DNA of 64,000 bases from Saccharophagus sp. K07 (GCF_014336955.1 NZ_QRAI01000001.1:806001-870000), one strand, 5' to 3'; counted from the first letter of the stretch, positions 36,989-47,617 are shown. Made by a program: numbers and translations. The notes: generated by a model from the letters alone, not told the origin.

Positions 36989-37318
36989 ATGAACCGTAAG
37001 ATAATCTCTGCACTCGTTATTTTCTTGATGTTGCAGGCGTGCACAATAACTAAGAAGGGTTGTCAGTTTCAGTACACCGATGAGTTTAAAGAAACTTATG
37101 TCTTGCCGTACTTAAGGGAAAACGTCGGCGCTGAAATGCTGCCCTTTTTTAATGTTGACGATCCGGTTTTAACTGATAAAGGAGGCGTCACGAGACTAGT
37201 GGTTTCTCCCATCAAGGTTGTCGATGGTCGAATAGTTATGTACGAAAATAGCTTTGTGTTTATCGTCAAAAATTGTACGAGAGAGCTGGTTGATTCATTC
37301 ACGGTGGTTAGGAATTAA
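36989..37318 (+). CDS. small lipoprotein of unknown function
   Basis: 109 residues; RBS GGAGAGCGGAG. Signal peptide with lipobox MLQAC. Mature part begins TITKKGCQFQYTDEFKETYVLPYLRENV and has two further cysteines (GC, KNCTRE) that could form a disulfide. No recognised domain. Confidence 0.7.
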   Translation: MNRKIISALVIFLMLQACTITKKGCQFQYTDEFKETYVLPYLRENVGAEMLPFFNVDDPVLTDKGGVTRLVVSPIKVVDGRIVMYENSFVFIVKNCTRELVDSFTVVRN

Positions 37319-37356
37319 AGTACGAAGAAGTCGAATCGAACTTTGGGCTTTGCCCC

Positions 37357-37617
37357 TTGCTTGATGAGCCTGGCCGGTACTCCAGCCGGGCATTTCTTTT
37401 TAACCGCCAGCCCGGCCTTATCGAGCCAATGGCCGCATTTGCTCAAGGGTCGGTTGGTATGGCGACAACTACGGTAATGAAAAGGGCATTTGGGTTGAAG
37501 TTATTTTCAAGAAAAACTGGTGCGTTATATGCCACAGTTTGGGTTGGAAGCGCTGCTAGTTTGTTGACAATATCCTCTTTGGGTAGAGGTCATAATTTGT
37601 ATGATCAGGGTGTCTGA
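37357..37617 (+). CDS. doubtful small ORF
   Basis: 86 codons from a TTG with no ribosome site; internal ATGs at about 37429 and 37459 are alternatives. The C-terminal part (ALYATVWVGSAASLLTISSL) is hydrophobic. No family recognised. It sits in a 345-base gap beside a transposase remnant, so it may be a gene fragment or chance. Confidence 0.25.
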   Translation: MLDEPGRYSSRAFLFNRQPGLIEPMAAFAQGSVGMATTTVMKRAFGLKLFSRKTGALYATVWVGSAASLLTISSLGRGHNLYDQGV

Positions 37618-37663
37618 GATCCGGTATCGCTCTTATCTGGATTGGTAATTGGAACAAATTGAT

Positions 37664-37993
37664 ATGCAGTTATTGAATTGCCCGAATTGTGGAAAACATG
37701 CAATTCCCCTGGTTGAGAAACTAAAAATCGCGGTAGATGGAGAAGGCTTTCAGTGTAGTGAGTGTGGTGTAACGTTTGGAGTCTTCGCAATAGTAAGGCT
37801 TTTAATAGGCGTTGTTGCTACAGCAATGTTTTTCTTTTCTTTTGCCTATTTTTTTGGACGTTTTGGCTTTTTATATGGATTGCTGTGCTCGGTGGTAAGT
37901 TCTTTTTTTACACTCATTTTTCTGTCTTCTGCGTGCCCTTTATTCAAGTTGAAGCAGGATAATCGGAGACAGACCCCAATTAAAAAGTTGTAA
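37664..37993 (+). CDS. zinc-ribbon, two-transmembrane small protein
   Basis: 109 residues from ATG 37664 (a TTG 15 bases upstream is possible). N-terminal [10 protein letters not shown]...FQCSECGV is a zinc ribbon (C-x2-C, C-x2-C) of the kind that precedes membrane segments in small sensor or quality-control proteins. Two hydrophobic helices follow (about 45-66 and 70-93) with a basic tail [15 protein letters not shown]. Its 3' end abuts the IS3-type remnant, so the original C-terminus may have been replaced. Confidence 0.55.
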   Translation: MQLLNCPNCGKHAIPLVEKLKIAVDGEGFQCSECGVTFGVFAIVRLLIGVVATAMFFFSFAYFFGRFGFLYGLLCSVVSSFFTLIFLSSACPLFKLKQDNRRQTPIKKL

Positions 37994-38440
37994 ATGCCTT
38001 CAGAAAGCCCTTCACAACGACCTGAATGCAAGCGGCAAGGTTTCAGCTTTAGCCGCTTTCTTTTTAGCCGTTTATCCATGGCCCAACCAATAGCTCGCCG
38101 CGAATACAAGTCAATGATTGCCGCCAGGTACAGCCATCCTGCAGTCTAGATGTAATGTCGGCCCCCACGGCAGATTTGGTGCGACTGGGTTAAACCGCCG
38201 ATCAAGAATGTTCTCCGCTATCGGCAGGCTATGGTTGTTATTAGTGGTCATGCGAAATTTGCGTTTTTGTTTGCCCGTAGCTCCAGTTTATCCAGCTGTA
38301 ACTGGAGCTACTTTCCCAGCTCTCCGATGCGTTTTGGCTCGGGCGTCATACCTGTTTTTCCCTTAGTAGCTAGCAGCCGGTAATCGACTGAGATTCATGC
38401 TCCTTTAGCCAGCAGCGCAGTGATTGATATCTTAAATGAG
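37985..38440 (-). pseudogene. decayed IS3-family transposase (orfB) remnant
   Basis: Two reading frames on the minus strand show IS3 orfB. One gives KRKFRMTTNNNHSLPIAENI...FNPVAPNLPWGPDIT (about 38274-38150), the region before the first catalytic Asp. The other gives [21 protein letters not shown] (about 38146-38080), containing the second block. Further upstream GEHESQSIT-like sequence near 38400 may be the N-terminal part. Stops and frame changes make it non-functional, and no inverted repeats are obvious. Confidence 0.75.
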
Positions 38441-38542
38441 TCGATTGTAAAACTACTTCACAAATCAAAAGATGTTGTCTGGCGAAAAAACAGCCAATTA
38501 AGATTTGTTTCGTTTGGTTTTGTCCGCCATCGAATATATAGA

Positions 38543-38589
38543 AACTTAGGTAAGCGTCTTTGGTTACCCATATAACGCTGCCTAAGTTA
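38543..38589. other. stem-loop upstream of the kinase gene
   Basis: AACTTAGGTAAGCG (38543-38556) is complementary, with one bulge, to CGCTGCCTAAGTT (38577-38589). The structure ends 30 bases before the kinase GTG start and could be an operator, a leader structure or an IS end. Confidence 0.45.
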
Positions 38590-38619
38590 AGATAGCCGGC
38601 AAACTCTACGGACTATGTT

Positions 38620-40587
38620 GTGATACCGAAAGATCTTCGCATTCCTGGATACGATATCGAAGCTTTGCTGGGCAAGGGCGGCATGGCTGCTGTTTATCGT
38701 GCGCGGCAACAGAACTTTGGTCGCGATGTTGCGCTGAAGGTGTTGAACCCCGCCGTCGACGATCTCGAGGAATTTAGTCGGCGGTTTTTGCAAGAGTCTG
38801 TCATTGCTGCGAAGTTACATCACAGCAATATAGTGCAGGTTTACAACGTCGGTCAGCACGAGAATTTTTTCTACATTTCAATGGAGTACCTGGACGGCGG
38901 CGACTTGAGCAATCGCTTGCAACAGGGCTTGTCGATCAGAGAAACACTGCGCATCATCACCCAGCTCGCCGATGCTCTGGATTTTGCTCATCGAAAAAAT
39001 ATCATTCACCGCGATATCAAACCCGCCAATATCATGTTCAGGGAGGATGGTGCTGCGGTTCTGACCGACTTTGGTATCGCCAAAGAATTGGAGAGCCAAT
39101 CGGACCTCACTCAAACCGGGTTGATTCTCGGCACACCCAAATATATGAGTCCCGAACATCTGCGCGGTGAAGAGGTGGATCACCGGGCGGACATCTATGC
39201 ATTGGGCATAGTTTTCTATCGTTGCTTAACCAATTATGTGCCGTTCGACGGGAAAGACATGGTGACCACGGCCTATTTGCAGGATTGTGAGCCGGTGCCC
39301 GCCTTGCCGCCGGAGGTCGCGTGTTTTCAGCCTGTGATTAACCGGATGCTGGAAAAATCGCCGCTGGATCGCTTTCAGCGCGCCAGGGAGGTGATAGAGG
39401 CCCTGGAGCAGATCGACAAATCGCAATATTCTCCGGATTTAACCAACCTTGATGTGGCTGCTGCACATAAAGCTGCGCCTCCGACTGTGACACGCAGTAC
39501 TAGCGGACGTCATTCCGTTACCGGTTCCCATTCAGCCAGTGGGCGAATCGAACCTCGAATTGGCTCTGATCAAACGGTGTTTCATTTCAAGCCTGGGCTT
39601 AACGAAACGATTCGTGCGGAGCACATGACGGATTCCGGTTATGGTGCATCTACGAAGCTCGCCGTGAAGCGGAAGTCAGGCGTTAAAGCTGTTGTGTTGG
39701 GGGCGGTTGTTTTCGGTGGGCTGGTGATTCCGGCCAATCAATTGCTTCAAAGCGAAACCAATTTTGGCGGCGTTGCGGCGACGATTTGGGAACAACTGGT
39801 TAATGGCACTCTAGGTAAACAGCTTGCGCCATTAAGTGAGGAAATCTCATCTGCTCGTACAAATAATATTTCTGGTCCGGTAGATGTCCACTTGGTCAGG
39901 GCAGCGGCAGAGAAATTGGGTTTGGATTCTCATCCGGTTGTGTCGAAGATCTTGCCGCTCAATAAGGTCGAAATTGAATATGCTCCAGGCGAGCCTGCAA
40001 GCTCCGAGGATATGCTTGCTCGTGCGAAACAAAAAGAGCAGTTGGCGGCAGAGGCTGCAGCGCGAGCTGCGGCGGTCGCAGAACAAGTTTCTATTTTGTT
40101 GGCAGAGGCGGAATCCTTGCGAACAAGCTATCGCCTGCGCAGACCTGCAGGCCAAAATGCTTACAGCAAATATCAGGAGGTTTTAGCGTTGCAACCTGAT
40201 AATGCCGAAGCTTTAGCCGGCGTGGAAAAAATTGCGGACGCCTATATTGCGATGATGGAACGCGCGCTCAATGAAAAAAAACTCGATGCTGCACGTTCAT
40301 ATCTTGATGAAGCACGAGAGATCTCGCCTCATCGCACCGTGTATGAAAATTTGGAATCCAAGCTTGCATTTGCCATTGAAGCAAAACGAGAACAGGAACT
40401 GTTATTGGCTGCGGAACAGCGCCTGACGAGAATTCAAGAATTGTTGCTTGCCGCAAAGCAGGATGAAGAAGCCGGGCGAATTCGCTCGCCTGTCGGCAAC
40501 AATGCCCTAGAAAAATATCAGCAAATACTCGATCTGGATCCAAATAATATACAAGCGATCAATAAATTGATCGAGTACGGCCGATAA
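38620..40587 (+). CDS. membrane Ser/Thr protein kinase (PknB-like)
   Basis: 655 residues from a GTG start. Hanks-type kinase domain at about 10-275: GKGGMAAVYRA glycine loop, Lys40 (VALK), HRDIKPANIM with Asp132, DFG Asp150, GTPKYMSPEHL activation segment. All catalytic residues are present. A Ser/Thr-rich juxtamembrane stretch (TRSTSGRHSVTGSHSASGR) may be autophosphorylated. One transmembrane helix lies at about 352-370. The outer part has a charged helical region and two related blocks, RRPAGQNAYSKYQEVLALQPDN and RSPVGNNALEKYQQILDLDPNN, about 110 residues apart, which look like TPR-type repeats. Convergent with a large lipoprotein gene. Such kinases often regulate secretion or cell-envelope processes; the target here is unknown. 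Confidence 0.92.
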   Translation: MIPKDLRIPGYDIEALLGKGGMAAVYRARQQNFGRDVALKVLNPAVDDLEEFSRRFLQESVIAAKLHHSNIVQVYNVGQHENFFYISMEYLDGGDLSNRLQQGLSIRETLRIITQLADALDFAHRKNIIHRDIKPANIMFREDGAAVLTDFGIAKELESQSDLTQTGLILGTPKYMSPEHLRGEEVDHRADIYALGIVFYRCLTNYVPFDGKDMVTTAYLQDCEPVPALPPEVACFQPVINRMLEKSPLDRFQRAREVIEALEQIDKSQYSPDLTNLDVAAAHKAAPPTVTRSTSGRHSVTGSHSASGRIEPRIGSDQTVFHFKPGLNETIRAEHMTDSGYGASTKLAVKRKSGVKAVVLGAVVFGGLVIPANQLLQSETNFGGVAATIWEQLVNGTLGKQLAPLSEEISSARTNNISGPVDVHLVRAAAEKLGLDSHPVVSKILPLNKVEIEYAPGEPASSEDMLARAKQKEQLAAEAAARAAAVAEQVSILLAEAESLRTSYRLRRPAGQNAYSKYQEVLALQPDNAEALAGVEKIADAYIAMMERALNEKKLDAARSYLDEAREISPHRTVYENLESKLAFAIEAKREQELLLAAEQRLTRIQELLLAAKQDEEAGRIRSPVGNNALEKYQQILDLDPNNIQAINKLIEYGR

Positions 40588-40606
40588 ACCTTTAAGCCAC
40601 GCTTTT

Positions 40607-42541
40607 CTAGAAACAAGCCAGTGTTCGTTCAGCAAAACGTTCGCGCAGCTTGCGAATGCGTTCAATTATCCTTTCATTCTTAGGATCGCGATCAAGCTTG
40701 AGTTGTAACAGGGCGACGGATTTGGCCAAATTTTCCACTTCCAGTGGACAGTTGTTCTGTGCCGCAAAACGATCGGCCATCTTCAGATATTCGTTTTCCT
40801 GATTGCGCAAAACCGCTGCCAAATTACCAGCCACGGTTCGGGCTGCCTCTGTAGTAAGGTTTTGCAAAATTTCTGCATTATTTGGCAATTTTGCCACTTT
40901 ATAGGGAATCACCAATTCGCCCACTTCCAACCCTTCGCTGCTCTCGTCTTCGTGTTCGGATTGCAGTGTGATGCTGTCGGGGAAAATCACTCGTTCATTT
41001 TTCGCATCCATTAAGCGATAACTGACGGCAAGTACGCCCACCTTTCGATGCAGCGTATTGGTGATATAAATACTTTCCTGCTTGGCTTCTTTAAGCGTTT
41101 CTTCCGGCATTTCTTGTTTGGCGCGCTCTTTCGGCGGTAGTTTGAGCCATTCGATATAGGCTGGGTTGGGGCGTTCATATTCTCCGACCGTAACACGCAT
41201 CTGTTTTTTATTGCGCGTCTGGGTTTCATCTACTTTGGCTTCCAACACACTGCCGCGAATAACTGCGTCCGTAGGTAGTGCGTCAGCTTCGACTATGTGA
41301 ATTTGATCGCCGACAGAATCTTGCAGATGTTGCACGACCAGCGATGTGATCACATCTCCATAATTTTCGACTTCGCTGCGCGAGCGAAATTGTGTAACTC
41401 GCACACTCTTCAAGGTAGTGCTCTGTACTTGGGTAAGTTGCCTGAAAAGGTCAGCACTATTGGGGGCAATGATTTCTTGTGCATAGAGCAAGCCGAGGCC
41501 AGCGTATGAATTTTTAGGGCTCACCTCGTCATATTTTTGTGCGATTTGTCGGATCAGGTCGGGAGTGCGTGGGTTGACCTCCTGCGGTAGACCCAATATG
41601 CGTCGAACCTCAATCTCCTGGTGATACAACTGAAACAATTGGGAGAGATTGCGCCTTGAATGGATGTTGTCGGCTACATAAGCGGAAAACATGGCGGCAA
41701 TTCCCGGAGCATCGGGGCGCAGTTTTTCGACAATTTTTTTGTAATCGGATTTTTCAGTGAGATCCTGCAGAACCTTATAGGCTGCATCCATATTGCCGCG
41801 TGCTTGAGCGCGAATATACCGGCCTTTAAAAAGCTTGGCGTAGGCGGCCTGCATTGCATCGACAATGTTGGTTGGTTCATCGGGGTATATGGAACGGACG
41901 AAGTCGATTTTTTCTTCCAGATTTTTACTTAAGTTGTTTTTTTCTTGCGCAGCGTAAATGGCTTTGATGATGACATCCATTTGCATGTCACGAGCATTTT
42001 GCCACTGGTTCTCGCCGGTGAGGACATGCAATTGATGATAGATGGTGGCGCGTCGCTCAGCTTTTAAATCGGAGCGATTAGATTCTGTTTTCAAGCGGGT
42101 AATTAAATTTTCTGTGGCGAATTGTTCGCGCACAATGGGAGTGTTGATCTGCGGCAGCAGTGAAGGCGAAATCTTATTGTCTTTGCTTAGTTCTTGTTTG
42201 AGAGTCTCAATATCTGGCAGTGGAATTTTGCCTTGATAATCGCCATTGGCTTTGATGCGTTTTTTATTTAGATCCCTTTCGAGTTGCTGCGTCTGCAACT
42301 CGATGGTTCGGTGATTTAATTCCTGCAACAAGGCAAATTCGTTGGGATGCTGCTGCGTATCTGTGTTTGCGAGAAAAGTCTCGAGGGAGCGTTGCCACTC
42401 TTTAATTTGCTCCACATCAGTTGTGCTCTGCACTTGTTCGGCAGTTAAACCGGCCAAAGATTGGTCGTAGGTAGGTCTGCTGCTGCAACTCGCCAGAAAT
42501 ATCCAGCTGATCACAATGATCAGTTTCACGTATTCACGCAT
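40607..42541 (-). CDS. large lipoprotein of unknown function
   Basis: 644 residues. Signal peptide with lipobox FLASC. Residues about 30-360 are helical and charged (EQIKEWQRSLETFLANTDTQ, NLEEKIDFVRSIYPDEPTNIVDAMQAAYAKLFKG). Residues about 370-560 are mixed and hold DQIHIVEADALPTDAVIRGSVLEAKVDE, NTLHRKVGVLAVSYRLMDAKNERVIF, similar in feel to lipoproteins that build a secretory or curli-like channel (CsgG-type DUF799/PEGA-like strands), but I cannot name a family. C-terminal tail is helical with Cys643 next to the end. Its end is 19 bases from the kinase gene end, so the two are convergent neighbours; a functional link is speculative. Confidence 0.7.
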   Translation of the reverse strand: MREYVKLIIVISWIFLASCSSRPTYDQSLAGLTAEQVQSTTDVEQIKEWQRSLETFLANTDTQQHPNEFALLQELNHRTIELQTQQLERDLNKKRIKANGDYQGKIPLPDIETLKQELSKDNKISPSLLPQINTPIVREQFATENLITRLKTESNRSDLKAERRATIYHQLHVLTGENQWQNARDMQMDVIIKAIYAAQEKNNLSKNLEEKIDFVRSIYPDEPTNIVDAMQAAYAKLFKGRYIRAQARGNMDAAYKVLQDLTEKSDYKKIVEKLRPDAPGIAAMFSAYVADNIHSRRNLSQLFQLYHQEIEVRRILGLPQEVNPRTPDLIRQIAQKYDEVSPKNSYAGLGLLYAQEIIAPNSADLFRQLTQVQSTTLKSVRVTQFRSRSEVENYGDVITSLVVQHLQDSVGDQIHIVEADALPTDAVIRGSVLEAKVDETQTRNKKQMRVTVGEYERPNPAYIEWLKLPPKERAKQEMPEETLKEAKQESIYITNTLHRKVGVLAVSYRLMDAKNERVIFPDSITLQSEHEDESSEGLEVGELVIPYKVAKLPNNAEILQNLTTEAARTVAGNLAAVLRNQENEYLKMADRFAAQNNCPLEVENLAKSVALLQLKLDRDPKNERIIERIRKLRERFAERTLACF

Positions 42542-42757
42542 AATGTTTTGTGTTTCGTTATTCGTGGTTGGAATGCCCCGGGTTGCAAACGATAGAGGGG
42601 TCAGCTTGCCGCTACTCTATTCAGTTTGATGCGCGGGTTCAAGGATTTACCCGCCATAAGAAAAAAGGCTTTATTGTAGTTGTTTCGTTCGGGTGTGTTG
42701 AGAAATTGCGCAATAAAGGTGCGGTGAGTTGGTTAAACGATCAACGAAATGTGACGC

Positions 42758-42785
42758 GGTTGATGGAGCAGCGGCTCCATCAACC
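42758..42785 (-). terminator. hairpin after gcvP
   Basis: GGTTGATGGAGC pairs perfectly with GCTCCATCAACC across a 4-base loop, 9 bases past the gcvP stop. Minus-strand sequence after it is only moderately T-rich. Confidence 0.7.
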
Positions 42786-42793
42786 GGAATTAT

Positions 42794-45682
42794 TTATTGA
42801 TAAGACTCAATCGGCGGACAGCTGCACACCAGGTTTCGATCGCCGTACACGTTATCAATGCGATTTACGGATGGCCAAACTTTATGTGCTCTTAAGTAGG
42901 GCAGAGGTCGGCCGGCTACATCGCGACTGTAGGGACGGTCCCAAGTTTCATCCATCACGTCATCCAGAGAATGTGGGGCGTGCTTCAACGGGTTGTTATC
43001 GCCCGGCCATTCCCCGCTTTCCACTCTGGCAATTTCCCGGCGAATTTCGATCATGGCGTCGCAGAAGCGATCAAGCTCAACCTTGGACTCGCTCTCGGTC
43101 GGTTCGATCATCAACGTGCCAGCAACCGGGAATGACATGGTCGGCGCGTGGAAACCGTAATCCATCAAGCGCTTGGCAATGTCTTCTTCACTGATGCCAC
43201 TGGCTTCTTTCAACGGGCGCAAATCCAGCAGACATTCGTGGGCGACAAAGCCGTTGCGACCGGTGTAGAGCACGGGATAGTGATCCTGCAGTCGTTTGGC
43301 TATGTAATTCGCGTTGAGAATGGCGTACTCCGTAGCTTTTTTCATGCCTTCGGCGCCCATCATGCGAATGTACATCCAGCTTATCGGCAAGATGCTCGCC
43401 GAGCCCCAGGGGCCGGCGGAAATAGTGCCGTTGCGCGCATCGGTTTGCGGAATTGGTTGCACCGGATGCCCAGGGAGGTAGGGCGCCAGGTGAGCTTTCA
43501 CACCAATCGGGCCCATGCCGGGGCCGCCACCGCCGTGTGGGATACAGAAGGTTTTATGGAGGTTCAGGTGCGACACGTCACCACCGAATTCCCCTGGGGC
43601 CGCGAGTCCAACCAGTGCGTTCATATTGGCGCCGTCGATATACACCTGCGCCCCTACGCTATGCACCAGCTCGCAAATTTCGCGAATCTGTTCTTCGAAC
43701 ACCCCGTGAGTGGAAGGGTAGGTGGCCATAAGGGCTGCGATATTGGTGCCGAACTGTTCGACTTTCGCGCGCAGATCGTCGATATCCACGTTGCCTTCAC
43801 TGTCGCAGCCCACCACAACGACTTTTAATCCAGCCATTTGCGCTGATGCGGGGTTGGTGCCGTGGGCAGAGGCGGGAATCAAACAAATCTCGCGCTGTTC
43901 GCCTTTGGCTTCGAAATAACGCTTGATCACCACCAGACCAGCGTATTCACCTTGAGAGCCGGCATTGGGTTGTAAACTGATGGCGTCATAGCCGGTACAG
44001 GCTTTCAGCATCTCCTGGAGCTCATTGAACAATTGCACGTAACCGGCGGCTTGCTCGATGGGCGCAAACGGGTGCATGCGGCTGAATTCCGGCCAAGTAA
44101 CCGGGATCATCTCCGCAGTGGCGTTGAGTTTCATGGTGCAGGAACCGAGTGGAATCATCGCGTGATTGAGAGCGATATCCCGCGACTCCAGGCGCTTCAA
44201 ATAGCGCAGCATCTCGGTTTCGGAGTGATATTGATTGAAGACCGGGTGCGTAAGGAAAGGCGAGTTGCGGCTGCACTGGGCCGGAATGGCTTCCGTCTGC
44301 TGCGCGCGCGATTCCAGAACGCCGAGATCTTGGGCGTGCGGTGCGGATGCAAAAATCTCTAGCAGAGTTTCGACATCGCTGCTGGTGGTAGTCTCATCAA
44401 CGCTGATGCCGATGGCGTTTTTGTCTACCCGGCGCAGATTGATTTTGCGCGATTCCGCGCGCTCAATCAGCGGGTTTTGGTTATCGCCAACTTCTACTGT
44501 GAGCGTATCGAAAAAGTTTTCGTAGCGCAGTTTATAGCCTTGCGCTTTTAGCCCTTGCGCCAGAATCTTGGCTGACAAATGCACGCGGTTGGCGATGCGT
44601 TTCAGGCCTTCAGGTCCGTGGTAAATCGCGTAGAAGGTGCTCATCAACGCCAACAGTACCTGTGAGGTACAAATGTTGGAATTGGCTTTTTCGCGGCGGA
44701 TATGTTGTTCGCGGGTTTGCATCGCCATGCGCAGCGCTTGTTTGCCACGCGCGTCTATGGAAACGCCAATGATGCGGCCGGGTGCGGAGCGTTTGTAGGC
44801 GTCGCGGAACGCGAAGAATGCGGCATGGGGACCGCCAAAGCCCATAGGGATACCGAAACGTTGATTAGTGCCGACCACAATATCAGCGCCCATCTCTCCT
44901 GGAGCTTTGAGTACTACTAGGCTCAGAATGTCGGCGGCCACTGTGACCAGCGCGTCTTTCGCGTGCGCCACTTCGATGATCGGCGTCAGGTCGCGCACTT
45001 GGCCAGTGGTGCCGGGATATTGCAGCAGAACGCCGAAACAATCGCAGTTGGCCAGATCAGTTTCGGGATCTCCCACAACGATTTCAAAGCCGAAATATTC
45101 CGCGCGAGTGCGCACAACGGCCAGCGTCTGAGGATGCACGTCGCGACTGACAAAGAAGGTATCAGAGCGGTTTTTCTTGGCGACGCGCTTGCACATGGCC
45201 ATGGCTTCGGCAGCAGCCGTGCCTTCGTCCAGCATACTGGCGTTCGCCAGTTCCATGCCGGTCAGATCGATGATCATTTGCTGGAAGTTCAAAAGGCCTT
45301 CCAGTCGGCCTTGAGCGATTTCTGGCTGATATGGGGTATAAGCGGTATACCAGCCCGGGTTTTCCAACACGTTACGCAGGATGACGTTAGGTACATGAGT
45401 GTCGTAATACCCCTGACCGAGATAATTTTTGAAGATCTGATTGCGTGCGGCGATGGACTTCAGTTCGGCCAGAGCGGCTTGCTCGGAAATAGCGGGGCGC
45501 AGCGCGCGAGTGGTTTCGCAACGAATCGCAGCGGGAACAGTGCGGTCAATCAGTTCTGCCACAGAGGCTACCTTGAGTGTCTCCAGCATCGCGGAGGTCT
45601 GGGCGCTATCCGGGCCTATGTGACGTCGGATGAACTCGCCGGAGTCCTGAAGCTGGGCAAAGGTATCAACGGGGTTGGTCAT
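42794..45682 (-). CDS. gcvP: glycine dehydrogenase (decarboxylating), P-protein
   Basis: 962 residues from ATG 45682 ([24 protein letters not shown]), matching the usual start of the family; the frame is open 46 codons further but those are not conserved. The P-protein decarboxylates glycine and loads the aminomethyl group on the lipoyl H-protein. Landmarks: [40 protein letters not shown], the N-terminal half; [15 protein letters not shown] and [17 protein letters not shown]; the PLP-lysine site [24 protein letters not shown]. Fused single-chain form, normal length. gcvT and gcvH are not adjacent. Upstream I see no glycine riboswitch. Confidence 0.97.
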   Translation of the reverse strand: MTNPVDTFAQLQDSGEFIRRHIGPDSAQTSAMLETLKVASVAELIDRTVPAAIRCETTRALRPAISEQAALAELKSIAARNQIFKNYLGQGYYDTHVPNVILRNVLENPGWYTAYTPYQPEIAQGRLEGLLNFQQMIIDLTGMELANASMLDEGTAAAEAMAMCKRVAKKNRSDTFFVSRDVHPQTLAVVRTRAEYFGFEIVVGDPETDLANCDCFGVLLQYPGTTGQVRDLTPIIEVAHAKDALVTVAADILSLVVLKAPGEMGADIVVGTNQRFGIPMGFGGPHAAFFAFRDAYKRSAPGRIIGVSIDARGKQALRMAMQTREQHIRREKANSNICTSQVLLALMSTFYAIYHGPEGLKRIANRVHLSAKILAQGLKAQGYKLRYENFFDTLTVEVGDNQNPLIERAESRKINLRRVDKNAIGISVDETTTSSDVETLLEIFASAPHAQDLGVLESRAQQTEAIPAQCSRNSPFLTHPVFNQYHSETEMLRYLKRLESRDIALNHAMIPLGSCTMKLNATAEMIPVTWPEFSRMHPFAPIEQAAGYVQLFNELQEMLKACTGYDAISLQPNAGSQGEYAGLVVIKRYFEAKGEQREICLIPASAHGTNPASAQMAGLKVVVVGCDSEGNVDIDDLRAKVEQFGTNIAALMATYPSTHGVFEEQIREICELVHSVGAQVYIDGANMNALVGLAAPGEFGGDVSHLNLHKTFCIPHGGGGPGMGPIGVKAHLAPYLPGHPVQPIPQTDARNGTISAGPWGSASILPISWMYIRMMGAEGMKKATEYAILNANYIAKRLQDHYPVLYTGRNGFVAHECLLDLRPLKEASGISEEDIAKRLMDYGFHAPTMSFPVAGTLMIEPTESESKVELDRFCDAMIEIRREIARVESGEWPGDNNPLKHAPHSLDDVMDETWDRPYSRDVAGRPLPYLRAHKVWPSVNRIDNVYGDRNLVCSCPPIESYQ

Positions 45683-45927
45683 AGCAGGGGTTCCGTACTT
45701 TAAAAAATAGGGACAAAACGAAAGCAGACTGTACTTGGTCAGTTGAGGCAACACGATCAGTTGAGGGAGCAACAAGATCAGTTGTAACCGAACTGGAGGC
45801 AAGGAATCGCCGTCGGCCAAAACTAGATGCCGTATAGTAGCAAACTTCCTGGCAGTGGCGGGATGCTACGCTATGTTAGGTATACATTGTTGAGGCGATT
45901 GTTTTTGCAAAATACGAGGGGAAACTG

Positions 45928-47007
45928 GTGGATTACTTCACGATAGGAGCAATCATTTGGGTGGGAATTTTTCTCCTGCTCGGAATACTGAAAGGCTTTT
46001 GGAAATCCGTTGCGGCTGCAGCAAGCCTATTTTTAGGCTATTTCGCCTCTGTGTATTTCGGGGCATGGACGGCAGATTATTTCGTTGAGCAGTTTGCCTC
46101 GCTAAAAATCGGCAGAAGTGTCTGGTGGGTCATGGGAGCCACGCTCATTTTTATCGTGGTGAGTCTTGTCGTTAGATTGCTTATTTTGGCGGTCGGAAAA
46201 TCTTTGCCGATTGGCAGTCGTCTTTTTGATCGCCTCGGAGGAGGGGTAATCAGCGTTGGCTACGGTGCAGTATTAGGCGCAGTGTTATTGTGGGGTGCAG
46301 CCTTTTTGGCGGACAGCTGGAATCTACGCCAGGAACGAGCGGGCGGAGAAAATGCCGCCCGTATTGATACCTCATCGCCAGCGGTGACCTGGTCGCGCCG
46401 TCTAATGGCTTATTGGGTGAATTGGAATGTCAAACAAAGCGGCGGCTCTGAGACCTTGGCTGGTATTTCGAGGGCAGTTGCTGAAAGTCCAGCACGTGTT
46501 ATGGCCGAAGTTCAATCCACTGTGCGATCATCCGAATTCAAACAATTAATACAAAGTGAACATGTACAGGAACTTGTTGCGCAGCAGGATTCCGCGGCGT
46601 TACAACGCTCACCAGAATTCCAGCAATTATTGCAACAGCCCGCGGTACAAGAGTTGCGCAAAGTGATTGCGCCAGATTCCGCTGGATGGAGCGAAGAAAA
46701 AATCGCTCAGGAAGCCGTAGATATTTGGAATCGTGTAGAACAATTGAAATCCCACCCTCAGGTAGCTCAGTTATTGAATGACACGGAACTGCAAGCTTTT
46801 ATGCAGGGAAGTGGAAATATCACGCCATCTCTTCTCAGCAAAGGACAAGAATTATTTTCGCTGTTGGGGCGCGACACGGCACTTATTCAGGAGTTGAATG
46901 CGCAACGCTTGTACCAGTGGCGCGATGCGGAAGGTGATGTGCATGTTACGGGCGAGCAAGATGTGCCAGAGGATAGAAAAGCCTCAGCAGAGCCACTCGA
47001 TTTTTAA
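45928..47007 (+). CDS. CvpA-family membrane protein with DUF4124-like tail
   Basis: 359 residues from GTG 45928 with GAGGGG upstream. Four transmembrane segments in the first 135 residues match CvpA (IIWVGIFLLLGILKGFWKSVAAAASLFLGYFASVYFG, LPIGSRLFDRLGGGVISVGYGAVLGAVL). The extra 200-residue part is helical with repeated ALQRSPEFQQLLQQPAVQELRK-type segments and ends LYQWRDAEGDVHVTGEQDVPED, a DUF4124-like motif often used to contact peptidoglycan or envelope enzymes. CvpA proteins affect colicin production and envelope homeostasis. It starts a likely operon with the Nudix hydrolase 18 bases later. Confidence 0.8.
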   Translation: MDYFTIGAIIWVGIFLLLGILKGFWKSVAAAASLFLGYFASVYFGAWTADYFVEQFASLKIGRSVWWVMGATLIFIVVSLVVRLLILAVGKSLPIGSRLFDRLGGGVISVGYGAVLGAVLLWGAAFLADSWNLRQERAGGENAARIDTSSPAVTWSRRLMAYWVNWNVKQSGGSETLAGISRAVAESPARVMAEVQSTVRSSEFKQLIQSEHVQELVAQQDSAALQRSPEFQQLLQQPAVQELRKVIAPDSAGWSEEKIAQEAVDIWNRVEQLKSHPQVAQLLNDTELQAFMQGSGNITPSLLSKGQELFSLLGRDTALIQELNAQRLYQWRDAEGDVHVTGEQDVPEDRKASAEPLDF

Positions 47008-47025
47008 TTCACAAGGCGTCTTATT

Positions 47026-47607
47026 ATGAGCGATAAAAAAACAGACGATCCAGAACTCAGAGTTGGCGGATGGCAGCGCCTTAGTTCCCGTGTGGCTTAT
47101 GAAAATCCCTGGATCAAGGTTTTTCATGAGGAGGTTAAAACTCCCAACGGCACCGACGGAATTTACGGTTTGGTCCATTTCAAAGGAACCGCAGTAGGAG
47201 TGGTTCCTGTTGATGACGAAGGCAACACCTGGCTTGTGCGCCAAAGTCGCTACACGCTCAATCAATTTACTTGGGAAATTCCGGAAGGCGGCGCGAAAGA
47301 GGGTGAGTCGACGCTGGAATGTGCCAAAAGGGAATTGGCGGAGGAAGCTGGCTTGCAAGCGTGCGAGTGGCAGGAGTTGCTGAGAATTCACACGTCCAAC
47401 TCGGTAACGGATGAGGCCGGAGTGCTGTATCTGGCCAGAGGATTATCGCCCTGTGCGCAGAATCTTGATGCAACGGAGGATATCGAGGTGCGCAAACTGC
47501 CGTTGCAGGAAGCCATTCAAATGGTGGTGAATGGCGAAATTACCGACGCGCTCAGTATTGCGGCTCTCTTGCGCTTGGCGATTGACAAGCGTTATCTCAC
47601 TACCTGA
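47026..47607 (+). CDS. Nudix hydrolase (ADP-ribose pyrophosphatase-like)
   Basis: 193 residues. A full Nudix box G-x5-E-x7-REUxEExGU is present as GGAKEGESTLECAKRELAEEAGL, preceded by WEIPEGG. The N-terminal region (RVAYENPWIKVFHEEVKTPNG...VHFKGTAVGVVPVDDEGNTWLVRQSRYTLNQFTWEIP) has the domain-swap strands of the ADP-ribose/GDP-mannose pyrophosphatase group. It hydrolyses a nucleoside diphosphate-X compound, most likely ADP-ribose, in the cytosol. Stop codon lies 10 bases before the next lipoprotein start. Confidence 0.9.
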   Translation: MSDKKTDDPELRVGGWQRLSSRVAYENPWIKVFHEEVKTPNGTDGIYGLVHFKGTAVGVVPVDDEGNTWLVRQSRYTLNQFTWEIPEGGAKEGESTLECAKRELAEEAGLQACEWQELLRIHTSNSVTDEAGVLYLARGLSPCAQNLDATEDIEVRKLPLQEAIQMVVNGEITDALSIAALLRLAIDKRYLTT

Positions 47608-47617
47608 TTTGTAATAA

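Noticed and set aside
45683-45927. Glycine riboswitch upstream of gcvP.
   Set aside because: No tandem aptamer features could be found; only three imperfect GATCAGTTG repeats near 45735-45785, which look incidental.
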